Origin: Leuctra nigra
Lineage: Eukaryota > Arthropoda > Insecta > Plecoptera > Leuctridae
Direction: 5' to 3'
Length of the DNA: 64,000 nt
Assembly: GCA_934045905.1 (NCBI GenBank)
Contig: OW203770.1
Coordinates: forward strand, 6,138,001-6,202,000
The translations under genes were made by a program, and so were the position numbers. The notes under the pieces were generated by a model. It ran no database searches. It was not told where the DNA came from and saw only the letters and a list, made by a program, of their open reading frames with translations. Below, piece by piece: positions 9,121 to 19,803 of this stretch. The stretch's first letter is position 1; each line of letters begins with the position of its first letter.

Positions 9121-10900
9121 GTACTCACGCCTCCTTGTTCCCAGCTGTACCCACACCTCCTTGTTCCCAGCTGTACTCACACCTCCTTGCCCCAGCTGTA
9201 CCCACACCTCCTTGCCCCAGCTGTACCCACACCTCCTTGTTCCCAGCTGTACTTACACTTCCTTGTTCCCAGCTGTACTCACACCTCCTTGTTCCCAGCT
9301 GTACTAACCCCTCCTTGTCCCCAGCTGTACTCACACCTCCTTGTCCCCAGCTGTACTCACGCCTCCTTGTTCCCAGCTGTACTCACACCTCCTTGTCCCC
9401 AGCTGTACTAACCCCTCCTTATTCCCAGCTGTACTCACACCTCCTTGTCCCAGCACTACTCACACCTCCTTGTTCCCAGCTGTACTCACGCCTCCTTGTT
9501 CCTAGCTGTACTCACACCTCCTTGTTCCCAGCTGTACTCACGCCTCCTTGTCCCAGCACTACTCACACCTCCTTGTTCCCAGCTGTACTCACGCCTCCTT
9601 GTCCCCAGCTGTACTCACGCCTCCTTGTTCCCAGCTGTACTCACACCTCCTTGTTCCCAGCTGTACTCACACCTCCTTTTTCCCAGCTGTACTCACACCT
9701 CCTTGTTCCCAGCTGTACTCACAACTCCTTGTTCCCAGCTGTACTCACGCCTCCTTGCCCCAGCTGTACTCACGCCTCCTTGTTACCAGCTGTACTCACA
9801 CCTTGTTCCCAGCTGTACCCACGCCTCCTTGTCCCCAGCTGTACTCACACCTCCTTGTTCCCAGCTGTACTCACACCTCCATGTTCCCAGCTGTACTCAC
9901 ACCTCCTTGTTCCCAGCTGTACTCACGCCTCCTTGTTCCCAGCTGTACTCACACCTCCTTGTTCCCAGCTGTACCCACGCCTCCTTGTTCCCAGCTGTTC
10001 TAACACTTCCTTGTTCCCAGCTGTACTCACGCCTCCTTATTCCCAGCTGTACTAACACCTTGTTCCCAGCTGTACCTACGCCTCCTTGTTCCCAGCTGTA
10101 CTCACACCTCCTTGTTCCCAGCTGTACTCACACCTCCTTGTTCCCAGCTGTACTCACGCCTCCTTGTCCCCAGCTGTACTCACACCTCCTTGTCCCCAGC
10201 TGTACTCACGCCTCCTTGTTCCCAGCTGTACTCACACCTCCTTGTTCCCAGCTGTACTCACGCCTCCTTGTCCCCAGCTGTACTCACACCTCCTTGTTCC
10301 CAGCTGTACTCACACCTCCTTGTTCCCAGCTGTTCTAACACCTCCTTTTTCCCAGCTGTACTCACGCCTCCTTGTCCCCAGCTGTACTCACACCTCCTTG
10401 TTCCCAGCTGTACTCACGCCTCCTTGTCCCCAGCTGTACTCACGCCTCCTTGTTCCCAGCTGTACTCACACCTCCTTGTTCCCAGCTGTACTCACACCTC
10501 CTTGTTCCCAGCTGTACTCACGCCTCCTTGTTCCCAGCTGTACTCACGCCTCCTTGTTACCAGCTGTACTCACGCCTCCTTGTTCCCAGCTGTACTCACG
10601 CCCCTTGTCCCCAGCTGTACTTACGCCTCCTTGTTCCCAGCTGTACTCACACCTCCATGTCCCCAGCAGTACTCACACCTCCATGTCCACAGCTGTACTC
10701 ACGCCTCCTTGTTCCTAGCTGTACTCACACCTCCTTGTCCTCAGCTGTACTCACGCCTCCTTGTTCCCAGCTGTACTCACACCTCCATGTCCCCAGCTGT
10801 ACTCACACCTCCATGTCCCCAGCTGTACTCACGCCTCCTTGTTCCTAGCTGTACTCACACCTCCTTGTCCTCAGCTGTACTCACGCCTCCTTGTTCCCAG
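9121..10900 (+). repeat. 26-bp minisatellite of splice-acceptor units, gene C
   Basis: About 68 units of 26 bp (CAGCTGTACTCACACCTCCT plus TGTTCC, with CAC/CGC and TTCC/CCCC variants) end exactly at exon 2 of gene C. Each unit carries a pyrimidine tract, CCCAG and CTGTAC, the last six bases being those that open the exon. The array has no stop codon in most frames. Since 3 x 26 = 78 nt, an acceptor 3, 6 or 9 units upstream would stay in frame and add 26-residue repeats rich in Pro, Ser, Thr, Leu and Cys. The frame into exon 2 is open back to about 10112. Confidence 0.92.
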
Positions 10901-11146
10901 CTGTACGAAGGAGCGCGTGTACGCCGAAGCGAGGAAACCACCACTGAGTTCAGCATGAGGAAGAAAGCCGAGGACGCTTTCTCCCGCGCTGGCGAGTCCA
11001 TCACCAAGGCTAGAGAGACTCTCTCGCGCAATCTGGACACATTCAGGAGCAACGTCACGGCGGGCTTCCAGACGCTCACGGCCAAGATGGGGACGGCGGC
11101 GAAAGACCTCGCGCAGAAGTTCAATCCGACCAAGACAGATGAGTGA
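10901..11146 (+). CDS. Secreted amphipathic-helix protein C, exon 2
   Basis: This is the terminal exon, 81 codons plus TGA, in phase 0 after the last array unit. It begins L-Y-E-G (signal peptide end), then A-R-V-R-R (R-X-R-R site), then a Thr/Glu patch and the helix. The 11-residue blocks align with gene B (for example E-S-I-T-K-A-R-E-T-L-S and R-N-L-D-T-F-R-S-N-V-T), followed by a shared A-A-K-D-L-A-Q-K stretch. The last residues are F-N-P-T-K-T-D-E, so the N-P motif is kept in all three genes. There is no cysteine in the mature part. The role is unknown. Secretion and amphipathic character are inferred from sequence, and a carrier, lipid-surface or membrane-active peptide are all possible. 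Confidence 0.77.
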   Translation: MYEGARVRRSEETTTEFSMRKKAEDAFSRAGESITKARETLSRNLDTFRSNVTAGFQTLTAKMGTAAKDLAQKFNPTKTDE

Positions 11147-11194
11147 TGACATCACTAACATTCTACTGCATCATACTTATTTGTTTTGTATTTT

Positions 11195-11200
11195 AATAAA
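11195..11200 (+). promoter_or_regulatory. Poly(A) signal of gene C
   Basis: An AATAAA hexamer lies 49 bases after the gene C stop, in a 3' UTR whose start (TGATGACATCACT) matches gene B. Confidence 0.65.
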
Positions 11201-11800
11201 ACCTAGCGCCATTTTAATTCATTTTGTCTTTGTTATTTAACCTTGGTTTCACACAATACCTAATTGGCACTTACGTAAGTTCCTGTATTACAGAAGTATC
11301 AAGGTAAAATTACACGGTTTACTCATTTTGCTCACATTGCTACCACCTGCTGTCGATCGAACAAGAACAAGCTTGGTCACTATAATTTTTGTGTCTATAG
11401 ACAGAAAATGGTCGTATTTATAAAGCGTCGACTCAGAGTCAATGAGTAAAACAAATATTTTCTTGCAGTACTTTGTGGCACGATATCTGTGTATCTCAGA
11501 GGTAGAAGGGCGAAAGTCCTATTTCTCGTTTCGCGTTTCAAACTTTTGGAATAACAACAATTCAACAACAAATACAATGTCTTATGTCACCATTACAATA
11601 TGATTGGATGGAGGCAGAAGTACTGGTTTTTGAGCTTACCATTTATAGAATCATTGAAATTGACTTCCGGCCTTCTACGTCTAAAGTATAGATATTAGAT
11701 TAAAATGTGAAAGCATATATTTTATCTTTAGGTACCTATTATAAACGTTCAGGTTCAGCTAAAATCGAAGTAAAAGCTTTGGTAAAAGCACACCAGGGCC
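11201..11800. other. Spacer after gene C
   Basis: This is AT-rich with no supported gene. It contains an inverted copy (11592-11695) of the repeat at 5255-5350, plus a shorter direct match near 11490-11520, so part of it can fold back. Confidence 0.4.
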
Positions 11801-13058
11801 CTGATTCTATAACTCCATTGTAGTCCGGGCAGGATGTGAAATGATTGTGCATTTAGGTATAAAAGCACCAAATTCTTACCACATATACTAGATACCCAAC
11901 CATTCATTAAAAGACCGGGAGGCATCTCAGATATCGCCCATGTCACCCGTGGCAGCCATTTAAAAAAATGTCGAATATTTGATGTATTGTGATAAATACG
12001 ACGGAAATATGGCATGCAAAAACATCTTTCCTACTAATTCGATCATGGGAAACTCGAATATAACATCAGATTTCTCCATTTGCTCACCACTTAACAGTGG
12101 CGACCATATTTGATATGACGGTCATGGTCAAATAAAGGGGGCAACATGACATGCGGCACCATCTTTCCTACTAAATCGACCATGGAGAACTCGAATATGA
12201 CATAAAAATATTCGATTTGTTTATTGGTCACCCGTGGCAGCCATTTTAAGAAATGGCACCCACTTAAAAATGTCACATGAATCTAAAATTTTCATGCGAC
12301 ACCATCTTTCCAACTAATTCGACCATGGAGAATTCGAATATGAAATCAAAATACTCAATTTGCTTACTGGTGACCCGTGGCAGCCATTTTAAAAAATGGC
12401 ACTGAATTACATATAAATCTAAATTTGTCATGCGACACCATCTTTTCTATTAAATCGGTCATGGGGAACTCAAAAATGTCATCAAAATTTAAAAATTTCA
12501 CATGAATCTAAAATTTGTGACCGCCATTTCTTAAAATGGCTGCCACGGGTGACCAATTAGCAAATCGAATATTTTTATGTCATATTCGAGTCCTCCATGG
12601 TCGATTTAGTAGGAAAGATGGTGTCGTTGTCATGTTGCCCCCTTTATTTGACCGTCATATCAAATATGGTCGCCACTGTAAAAAATGGCCGCCACGGTTA
12701 AGTGGTGAGCAAATGGAGAAATCTGATGTTATATTCGAGTTTCCCATGATCGAGTTAGTAGGAAATGTTTTTGCATGCCATATTTCCGTCGTATTTATCA
12801 CAATACATCAAATATTCGACATTTTTTTAAATGGCTGCCACGGGTGACATGGGCGATATCTGAGGTGGCTCCCGGTCTTTTAATGAATGGTTGGGTATCT
12901 AGTATATGTGGTAATTATTTGGTGCTTTTATTCCAAAATGCACAATCGGGCCGTTTTCTTGCACATCCCGCCCGGACTATTGCGACCGCTTAGCAATTAT
13001 TTCATGTTAATCCTTATGGAAGAAATTGCTAAGCGGTCGCAATGGAGTTATAGAATCC
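11801..13058. mobile_element. 1.26-kb foldback element
   Basis: The ends are inverted (CTGATTCTATAACTCCATTG at 11801; its complement near 13036-13055). Pairing continues through AGATACCCAACCATTCATTA and CCCGTGGCAGCCATTT. The interior repeats a ~130-bp block containing CGACCATGG and ACCCGTGGCAGCCATTTTA in both orientations. No coding frame is seen. Confidence 0.75.
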
Positions 13059-14000
13059 CACCTCAGCTTGAGAGTTGAAATGAATTGAGGAAACATTGTA
13101 TTCTATTTATTCTAACATTGTATTCTAGGTACCTACTTTGGTACTAAGTAGGTAGCATTTTAAATATTTCTAGTATTTCTTCAAATTAAAATATTGTGCT
13201 TAAAGTGTAAAAAAAAACATATTATAAACTTTTATATACAGTTTTTCAATACTCTGCCAAATTTTGAACAGTTGAATAGGTAGTTAGAACCAAACAGTCA
13301 ACCAATAATATTGCTTGAATAACCGTTTATTTAAACTTACATAGGCACTGGTATTTGCAGGGCATTGAAAAACCAGCCATTAATATTGTTAACAAATCGT
13401 TAGTTATCAAAATTTTGCCTCCACAAAATATGTACTTCAATCTAATTAAATTCAGAACAAATTCAAATCCTTTTTATCATTAGAAAATATCTCAATCCTA
13501 CATGTGCCACCATTTGTAAAATAAAATTGAGATATGTTGCCATAACAAATAGGCGCAAGAGAGAGAGGAGGGGAGGGGTTAGGTGAGCAAGTAACCCTCG
13601 ATATCGAAATATTCTTTGCATTCTAAAGCTGACTGATTGTACTACTAGAGAAGGGGTAGAATCCAGTCTAAATAACATCCAAACCATTCACTTCCGCTAA
13701 AGGAAACTTAAAATAACAATGTTGGATAGATTACAAGATAATTTATTAGGAACTTCCACATTTTTAATATGAGTAAATTTGGTTTCTTCTTCCTCATTCA
13801 GAAGAAATATTTTTTTTTTTTACACAGGAAGGAAGACAAGAAAACAAATTAATGATTATTTATTAGGTATTTAGGTACCTATTCAATAAAATCAGTAAAA
13901 ATATGGATTCTTTTCCATCATCTGAAAGAAACCTCATAATGCTGAATATGTTTTAAAAGTAGGTAATTGACCAACTGATACAAATACTGATACTGATACT
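13059..14000. other. AT-rich intergenic stretch
   Basis: I see no gene, and no repeat boundary beyond a short purine-rich GAGAGAGGAGGGGAGGGG segment near 13558. Confidence 0.4.
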
Positions 14001-16718
14001 ATCCCAGCAAACACACGACTGTCAGTTCTATGCCGGACCTGTATCATACCGATGACGGAGTGTCGGCAACGGCGATGGTGCGTCGCATGAAGATACCGAT
14101 TTGATGCCGGCCCACTACTGACAAGCGGATATATCAGCACTCGGACAGTGTTCTGCTATCGGGCCAGTGCCGCACTGGCTGACACTATTCAGATATATCC
14201 GCGTGTGACACAATGTCGGTGTCGGGCCGGCGTCTGTTGACAGACACTATTCAGATATGTCCGTGAGGTATCACCATGTCCGTGTCGGGCCGGTGTCTAC
14301 TGGCGGACACTCTGCGGATATGTCTGAACGGTGTCCACATGATGCCGGGCCAGTGTCGGCGGGAGCGCGCGCGTTTCGAACATGTTTTTTACGTGCCGTC
14401 GCATCGCCGTCGGACTTATGCCGGCCCGACACTCGTTGGACACAAATATGACACTCTCAATTCCCTAACACAAACCATGGCGGCCTATAGCATTTTCATG
14501 CATCATTTAGAAGAATTTAATAGTGAAACAAAAATCAAGAAATATACCTCATATTGCAACGAAACAGTCTGATTTTGCAAAATAGAGTAGATTTTGTATT
14601 TCTAATACATTTTATAACTTTTGATTGAAGTTTTACCCATTTATATTTGTTTTAAATCAGTTTAAAATTTGTTGTGTCCGCACGATGCTGGCCCAGTGCA
14701 AGACCGATGCAAAGATGACATCAAGAATCAATTATCTTTCAATTGCACTTTTCAGCACATCAATTACCAAGGTGAAGCTATATACATATATAGATTATTT
14801 CATATAGATTATTAAACACCAACAGTTATTTTAGAAAATCGCACAATTAAATTTAAATTAATTGTTTTGTGTTGGCTATTTCAAACTAAAACGAAGGGTA
14901 GAGAGCAAAGACTCGTGTCTTCGGCCGTCGCCCTTCGGCCTTCGGGAGGGTTCGTGATGGGGTTGTGAGAGAGGGAGGGGAGGGAGTTCAAGCAGTCAAA
15001 CTCCAACGGTTTTTATCGTGACTACAAGTTTGATTTTTGACGCTGCACTACAAGAAGAAAGATACTACTGCCAATCAACTGCTACATACCAGAAGACAAT
15101 TGTTAATTGCAGGGTAAGTACCAATTTCTTAACATGCAATGCAATAATGTAACTGTGTCTCTTAATGAACTAACACTCGTGTAAAAAGTAAAAACGTTCT
15201 GCATTACGCGTCACTCCATTCGCAGTTCTCTCTCTTTCCAAATAATTTAAGTTGTTTGCAGCAGATTCTGTACAAGAGGGTAATTGCATTACGGAAACAT
15301 ACAAATAATTTTAGTTGTACCTATTGATCTCCATATTTAAAGGTTTTTATATGTCAATTCAATTTTGTCCTACACAATTTTAATACCATTTTAATTTAAT
15401 AACATTCAAATTATGTCACCTCTTCGAAATTAAAAACCGATTTTGCTTAAGTTTTCATGGACAATAATTCTACGTCTCTTAAAAATAAAGTATTGGCATG
15501 CTAACATATTTCAACATTCATTTCAAGCCGATTTTAACCCCCCAACCCCCAGTCATAGTGTCCTTGCCTGTCTACATAGAGGATGGAAGTGTGGGGAGGG
15601 GCGGGGGAGTTGTTTTCTTTCCTCCAAGGTTGCCTTGAGCATTGACCATGCATTGACAATAGAAGGGATGGAGCACCTGCGGTTAAAAATCGAAGTATCA
15701 AAATTATCAATAATTGAGAAATTGATGTGGATGATCACCTAGATTTAAGGACAATTAATGTATTCGTTTTTTATTTTTGAAAATCGATCAACAATTACCT
15801 AGGTAAATTAGAAGTAAAATGTCACAAATTTTACGTTCATTTCTTTTTATGAACAATGAATGAATGTTTTATGTACGATGATTAATTTAAAAACTATCAA
15901 CACGGGGGGCATTGGGGGAAAGAAGGTATTTAAAGTTGTGATATTATTATCTTTATTGTTGGTAGTTCAAGTGTTCGTTCATCATCAAGACAAGTTTTCA
16001 ATTTTTATTTATCGTATGAAAATTGTTTGTGTTTTAGTTGCTGCCCTGCGAAATAAGATCCTACACAACTCTATGAAGAAAGAAGATGTCTGCGGCTGGT
16101 GCCTTGGCTGCGAAACGCATCAGACTTGAATTTACGTTCGTAATTTTTGTATATTTGTGTCAATTCTAAAACCAATGAAACATTATTCGTTTCAATCAAA
16201 TGAATTCTTTCCTCCCTTCGTTTCCCTGAAATAATAAATTAAAAAATTAATCAATTAATTAATTAATTAATTAATTACCAATAAATAATCAAATTATGAA
16301 TATTTAGTAGGAAGGGGGTGGGGGAAGGGGGCGGGATTCAATGCAGGAATGGTATCCGCATTGCATCCAATATGTAACGGAATGGTGTCCAAAATGTAAC
16401 AGAATGGCATCCGATATGTATCTGAATGGCGTCCGAAAGATATCAGAATTCTGTCCGCAATGTGTCAGAATAGTGTTCGAAACGTATCGTTTTGATGCCG
16501 GGCCAGTGTAGCACGCGCATTTAGTCTTTTAGTGAGTGTCATATTCGTGACGGAATGGACGCGGATATGTGACTGCTTGGTGTCCGCTGTCCGATAACAA
16601 ATAGGAGGCTGCCCGGCGGACACAATTTTGCCGGGCCAGTGCCAACGTGCGACATCGGACCGGCGCCGTTGGTAGGCATCGGCCCGGTACAAATCTGACA
16701 CTCTGTGTTTGCTGGGAT
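14001..16718. mobile_element. 2.7-kb TIR element with GC-rich subterminal repeats
   Basis: The terminal inverted repeats are ATCCCAGCAAACACA at 14001 and TGTGTTTGCTGGGAT ending at 16718. Both ends carry 300-450 bp of variably spaced GATGCCGGGCCAGTGTC-like and CGGATATGTCC-like motifs, in opposite orientation at the two ends. The centre is AT-rich and includes a short tandem ATTA repeat at about 16247-16277. It lies between the convergent gene C and SMC3-like gene. No transposase was found and the superfamily is uncertain. Confidence 0.7.
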
Positions 16719-17054
16719 CTGATATTGAAACTAAATTAAAATTCCATGACATTACTGCAGAATAAAGAAGAATTTCGGTGTCATTCTAAAAACATTACTT
16801 CCTCTCTGTCAAATTAAAATACTTTTCTTGCTGAGCAGATAATTACCAGAATGTAAAGTGAACGTTTTCAATTCATTTTGTACACTAAAATTCCAAACTA
16901 ATTTTTGACTCCTTAAAAAAAATAGACCTTCGAAGAGGTGAAAATGAGGTGTGTAAATTTTAAATAAGTAGGTATAAATATTTTTAAACTGATGTAAATT
17001 CATAATATTTATAACTGATTTCTTATGAAACGCATATCAAATTACAGCAACGGA

Positions 17055-17249
17055 TTAACGAATGGAGGCAATTGCTACTTCCTTGGTGACACTCGTGACT
17101 TGCGTGCGACCGTCGGTGTGCGTGACCAAGAACACCTTGCCGGCGCAACCCACGGACTCCGACCGACCCGAGACCGAGATGAACTGGCCGTGATTAGGGA
17201 TGGCGGCCATTGTGGTGGCCAGATGTTGACGACTCACTGCATTCAATTC
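17055..17249 (-). CDS. SMC3-like gene, last exon (D-loop and C-terminus)
   Basis: This is the 3'-most exon, 64 codons plus TAA, entered in phase 0 after TTTGCAG. It starts E-L-N-A-V and ends with V-T-K-E-V-A-I-A-S-I-R. Against SMC3, E-L-N-A-V falls on the D-loop (A-L-D-A-Q), G-Q-F-I-S-V-S falls on A-Q-F-I-T-T-T, and V-T-K-E-V-A falls on the conserved V-T-x-E-x-A just before the usual acidic tail. The tail itself is missing. The D-loop aspartate is Asn. In cohesin this part belongs to the C-terminal half of the ATPase head. Strong collinearity supports the family, and the changes suggest altered ATPase function. Confidence 0.72.
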   Translation of the reverse strand, partial: ELNAVSRQHLATTMAAIPNHGQFISVSGRSESVGCAGKVFLVTHTDGRTQVTSVTKEVAIASIR

Positions 17250-17303
17250 CTGCAAACATTTCGAGTCGATAACTTGCAGAATTTTGAGATTCATAAGTTG
17301 GTA

Positions 17304-17514
17304 CACTAGGCCAAACAAAAATTGATCGTTTATTAAATCTGATAGGCTGATAAATGTAAGATCGCACTATCAGAAGTCAGTCTAAGCGATCTCATTGTCT
17401 CACTCTAGTAGGTGACCTCACATTTCAATGATAATAACAAGCTTTGATTGGTTATGGGACATGACCAGCAATCATTCAAATTTGTTCAACGATCAATTTT
17501 TGTTTTGCCGAGTG
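17304..17514. mobile_element. TA-flanked MITE in the last SMC3-like intron
   Basis: The TIRs CACTAGGCCAAACAAAAATT and (at the right end, inverted) CACTCGGCAAAACAAAAATT continue through GATCG. They are flanked by TA at 17302-17303 and 17515-17516. It is 211 bp, with mariner-type target duplication, and inserted only about 55 bp from the last exon. Confidence 0.85.
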
Positions 17515-17516
17515 TA

Positions 17517-18220
17517 CCTACACTTGGGCATTTCAAAAATGGTATTTGAGCAAAATACATAATATAAATGAAATTAGAGCTCACCAACTAGAGTTTGATG
17601 ACGAGTTAGCATAGACTTCATAGGATGATTCCATCAAATCTATTCTGTATGAGCCAATCTGTTTTCTTTCGAATACCGCTTTTAAATTGGCCAAGTGTAC
17701 AATATTTCCTAACCATGCATATACACAGATAAACCATAAAAAGATGACTAGACAGGTTGGACAAATTCACTTTAAAGTTTAAATGATCAGTTATCACAAA
17801 TTAAAGATGCTAAATCTTGTGTTGGGGAGCCCCCCTCCCCCAAACCCCCCATTATTTTTGTAAGCAAACGTTTCCCTAACAATAGCCGAGCATCCATTCA
17901 TTTATTATTTTACAAATTAGGCCACTGAGAGGTCCTACCTAACCTAATAGAAGTGATGTTTGGCCTACCACAAATAACAAAAAATTATGAAATCAATTAT
18001 TGATTATTTATTGCAAATATTTGGTTAACTTGAAACCCAGCAACTACTGATGCTATTATTTTTGAACGTATTGGAGAGAGAGACCTGTAAAAATTATAAT
18101 AAACTAATCAGGATCTGCGCAGTAAAGATGCATTGCATTATCCTGGTTTTAATCCCGGATTAAAAGCACGTTTAACATGTTAAAAAAAAGCTGCATCTAA
18201 GATAAATTTCTAACATGTGT
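17517..18220. other. Intron of the SMC3-like gene
   Basis: The sequence is AT-rich, with no exon and no recognised repeat beyond a C-run near 17829-17850. Confidence 0.4.
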
Positions 18221-18417
18221 TGCTGGATGAATGATTATGGAGATGATAGGTAGATGATAATGAAGATTAGGTCCGGTTAAAAAATGGAGGCCGTTGTTAT
18301 CTCTATAAGAAGGGAAAGTTCAAAGCATTTGCTCCTTGACTGGGGGAAACCACTCTCAGTAAATGACAACGACGGGAATCGAATCTCGTCAATCTTGTCT
18401 TAGACAACGTGACTCAC
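18221..18417 (-). mobile_element. tRNA-derived SINE overlapping a 5' splice site
   Basis: On the minus strand the unit begins GTGAGTCACGTT, which is also the donor of the exon at 18418. It contains the B-box-like GATTCGATTCCC and a body with CTCAGT/CAAATGCT-type motifs shared with the SINEs at 42541-42793 and 58250-58560, and ends near GATTATGG/ATGAATG. The copy is diverged. Confidence 0.6.
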
Positions 18418-18578
18418 CTTGCCTAAGTCATCGACCAGCAAGACGGGCGACACGTCGACACATTGCGATGCGATGACGAACGAGAGAGCGGCCAAATACT
18501 TCTCTCTCTTCGACAGCAGACGTAGGGTCTTGCATGCGGATTCGTCGGCCGACGAGAAGTTGGCGTTGATCTCAAGAT
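18418..18578 (-). CDS. SMC3-like gene, ABC signature/Walker B exon
   Basis: The exon is 161 nt, with two bases completing a codon and then 53 codons, entered after TTCCAAG and left at AAG|GTGAGT. The protein aligns without gaps to the SMC3 stretch from V-S-F-T-G through Walker B. The signature L-S-G-G-Q-K-S is here L-S-K-R-E-K-Y. The following A-L-x-x-x-I-A helix is kept (A-A-L-S-F-V-I-A-S-Q). Walker B F-Y-L-F-D-E-I-D is here V-L-L-V-D-D-L-G. So the two signature glycines are lost and the catalytic glutamate is aspartate. A 22-base C-run (minus strand) lies about 65 bases upstream of the acceptor. The reading frame is intact, which argues against a dead pseudogene. Confidence 0.75.
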
Positions 18579-18643
18579 CTTGGAAGAGAAGAGAAGAGTC
18601 GTAACCAGGCGCCTGGATATTGTATTCGGTTATGGAGTAGGGC

Positions 18644-18665
18644 GGGGGGGGGGGGGGGGGGGGGG
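18644..18665. repeat. 22-base G homopolymer
   Basis: This is an uninterrupted G-run on the + strand. On the transcribed strand it is a C-tract upstream of the acceptor at 18579. It is prone to length error in sequencing. Confidence 0.9.
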
Positions 18666-19126
18666 TGTCGCGGTTTGTAACAGGGACAAGTGACAAGTTA
18701 AGATGTGTGACACATGTCACTTCCCAAAACCACATTTCATCTTTCCTTTTTTTTTTTTTTTAAATATATGTACATATTATTGTGAGTGTGCAGAATTGTC
18801 AGGTTGGTAGTGATTTTTAAGGTCACTCATCAAAGGTGTAAAATCTAAATTCGTCAGAAAAATGAAAAGTTTTGTGTTCTTTAAAGTCTTCCTTTCAAAT
18901 GGTCACGTGACCAACAGCTAAGCCAAGCCCAAGTGAAATCTGATTGGCTTGCTGCTTGAAGTTCATTGGCTTAGAGAAGAAATAAAATAAGAAAATTGAA
19001 CACATCTCGAAATTTAATATGGTACTTGGTTTATTATATTTTATTCGCAAAGCGTAGATTTTTCTACACTGAAAAACATTTTTCCAAAGAATTGTCATTA
19101 GAAGCATTCCCCTCAGACCTAGTTAA

Positions 19127-19753
19127 GGCAATTGCATATCACGTGACTTTATTTCTCTACATCTGATCAAAAGAAATAGTTATACCTATGAGTACATACC
19201 TTACTTCGTTCATATTGAGTAATCCAAGGTGATTTATAAAGGAAATTCACTGCATACTGGAGCTTATCAATATTTGCAGTCAATATTATTTAATTTTGCA
19301 GTGATTTAATAATAAAAACAACACAAATCTCGTGTATACGTACGCGTGTGAAGACTGTCAAAACCAAGTGCTGTTCGTTTAAACATTACATATATAATAG
19401 TGGATATAATTAATATCTCAACATTTCGTTGGAAAGAGGAAGAAAGAGCGCATGTTATACGTTAGACATTGTGTCAGTTTTTTTATGCATATGTGCCTTT
19501 TTATTAGAGTAATGTTTGCTGTTCTTGGCAACTCGTAGAATTTCCTTCAACTTCAGGTCTTGATTTGAGAATATTTAGGTGCAAGGAAGTAAAATCATCT
19601 AATATGTTATTTTCGCAGTTCTTTTCTGCGTAGATTAGTTCCAACAGATGTGTCCTAACTTATCTGATGAGGGAGAAGACTTTGCTAAACAGAATCCTTC
19701 CAATTGAAAATGTGTAGCTTTTTGGTTGAAAAGTCACGTGATATACAGCCACC
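19127..19753. mobile_element. TTAA-flanked MITE with an E-box in the TIR, copy 1
   Basis: It is flanked by TTAA at 19123-19126 and 19754-19757. Ends: GGCAATTGCATATCACGTGA and, inverted, GGTGGCTGTATATCACGTGA. It is the inverse of the copy at 58898-59522. TTAA duplication points to piggyBac-type mobilisation. No frame remains. Confidence 0.82.
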
Positions 19754-19803
19754 TTAAACATCCAAATTTCCAGACAGAAACAACCATATAACACTGTGGT
19801 TAA

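Noticed and set aside
9121..10900. CRISPR-like regular repeat
   Set aside because: The units are contiguous with no unique spacers, the genome is eukaryotic and there are no cas genes. It is a minisatellite.
9135..11146. Several long open frames (up to ~340 codons) across the 26-bp array
   Set aside because: They are an automatic result of a stop-free 26-bp repeat, which is open in most frames on both strands. Only the part from 10901 onward is supported as coding by paralogy. The upstream part is discussed as a possible splice variant only.
15860..16129. 89-codon frame with a hydrophobic segment
   Set aside because: It lies in the centre of the 2.7-kb TIR element, in AT-rich sequence, with no splice context or recognisable family. 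It is not supported as a gene.
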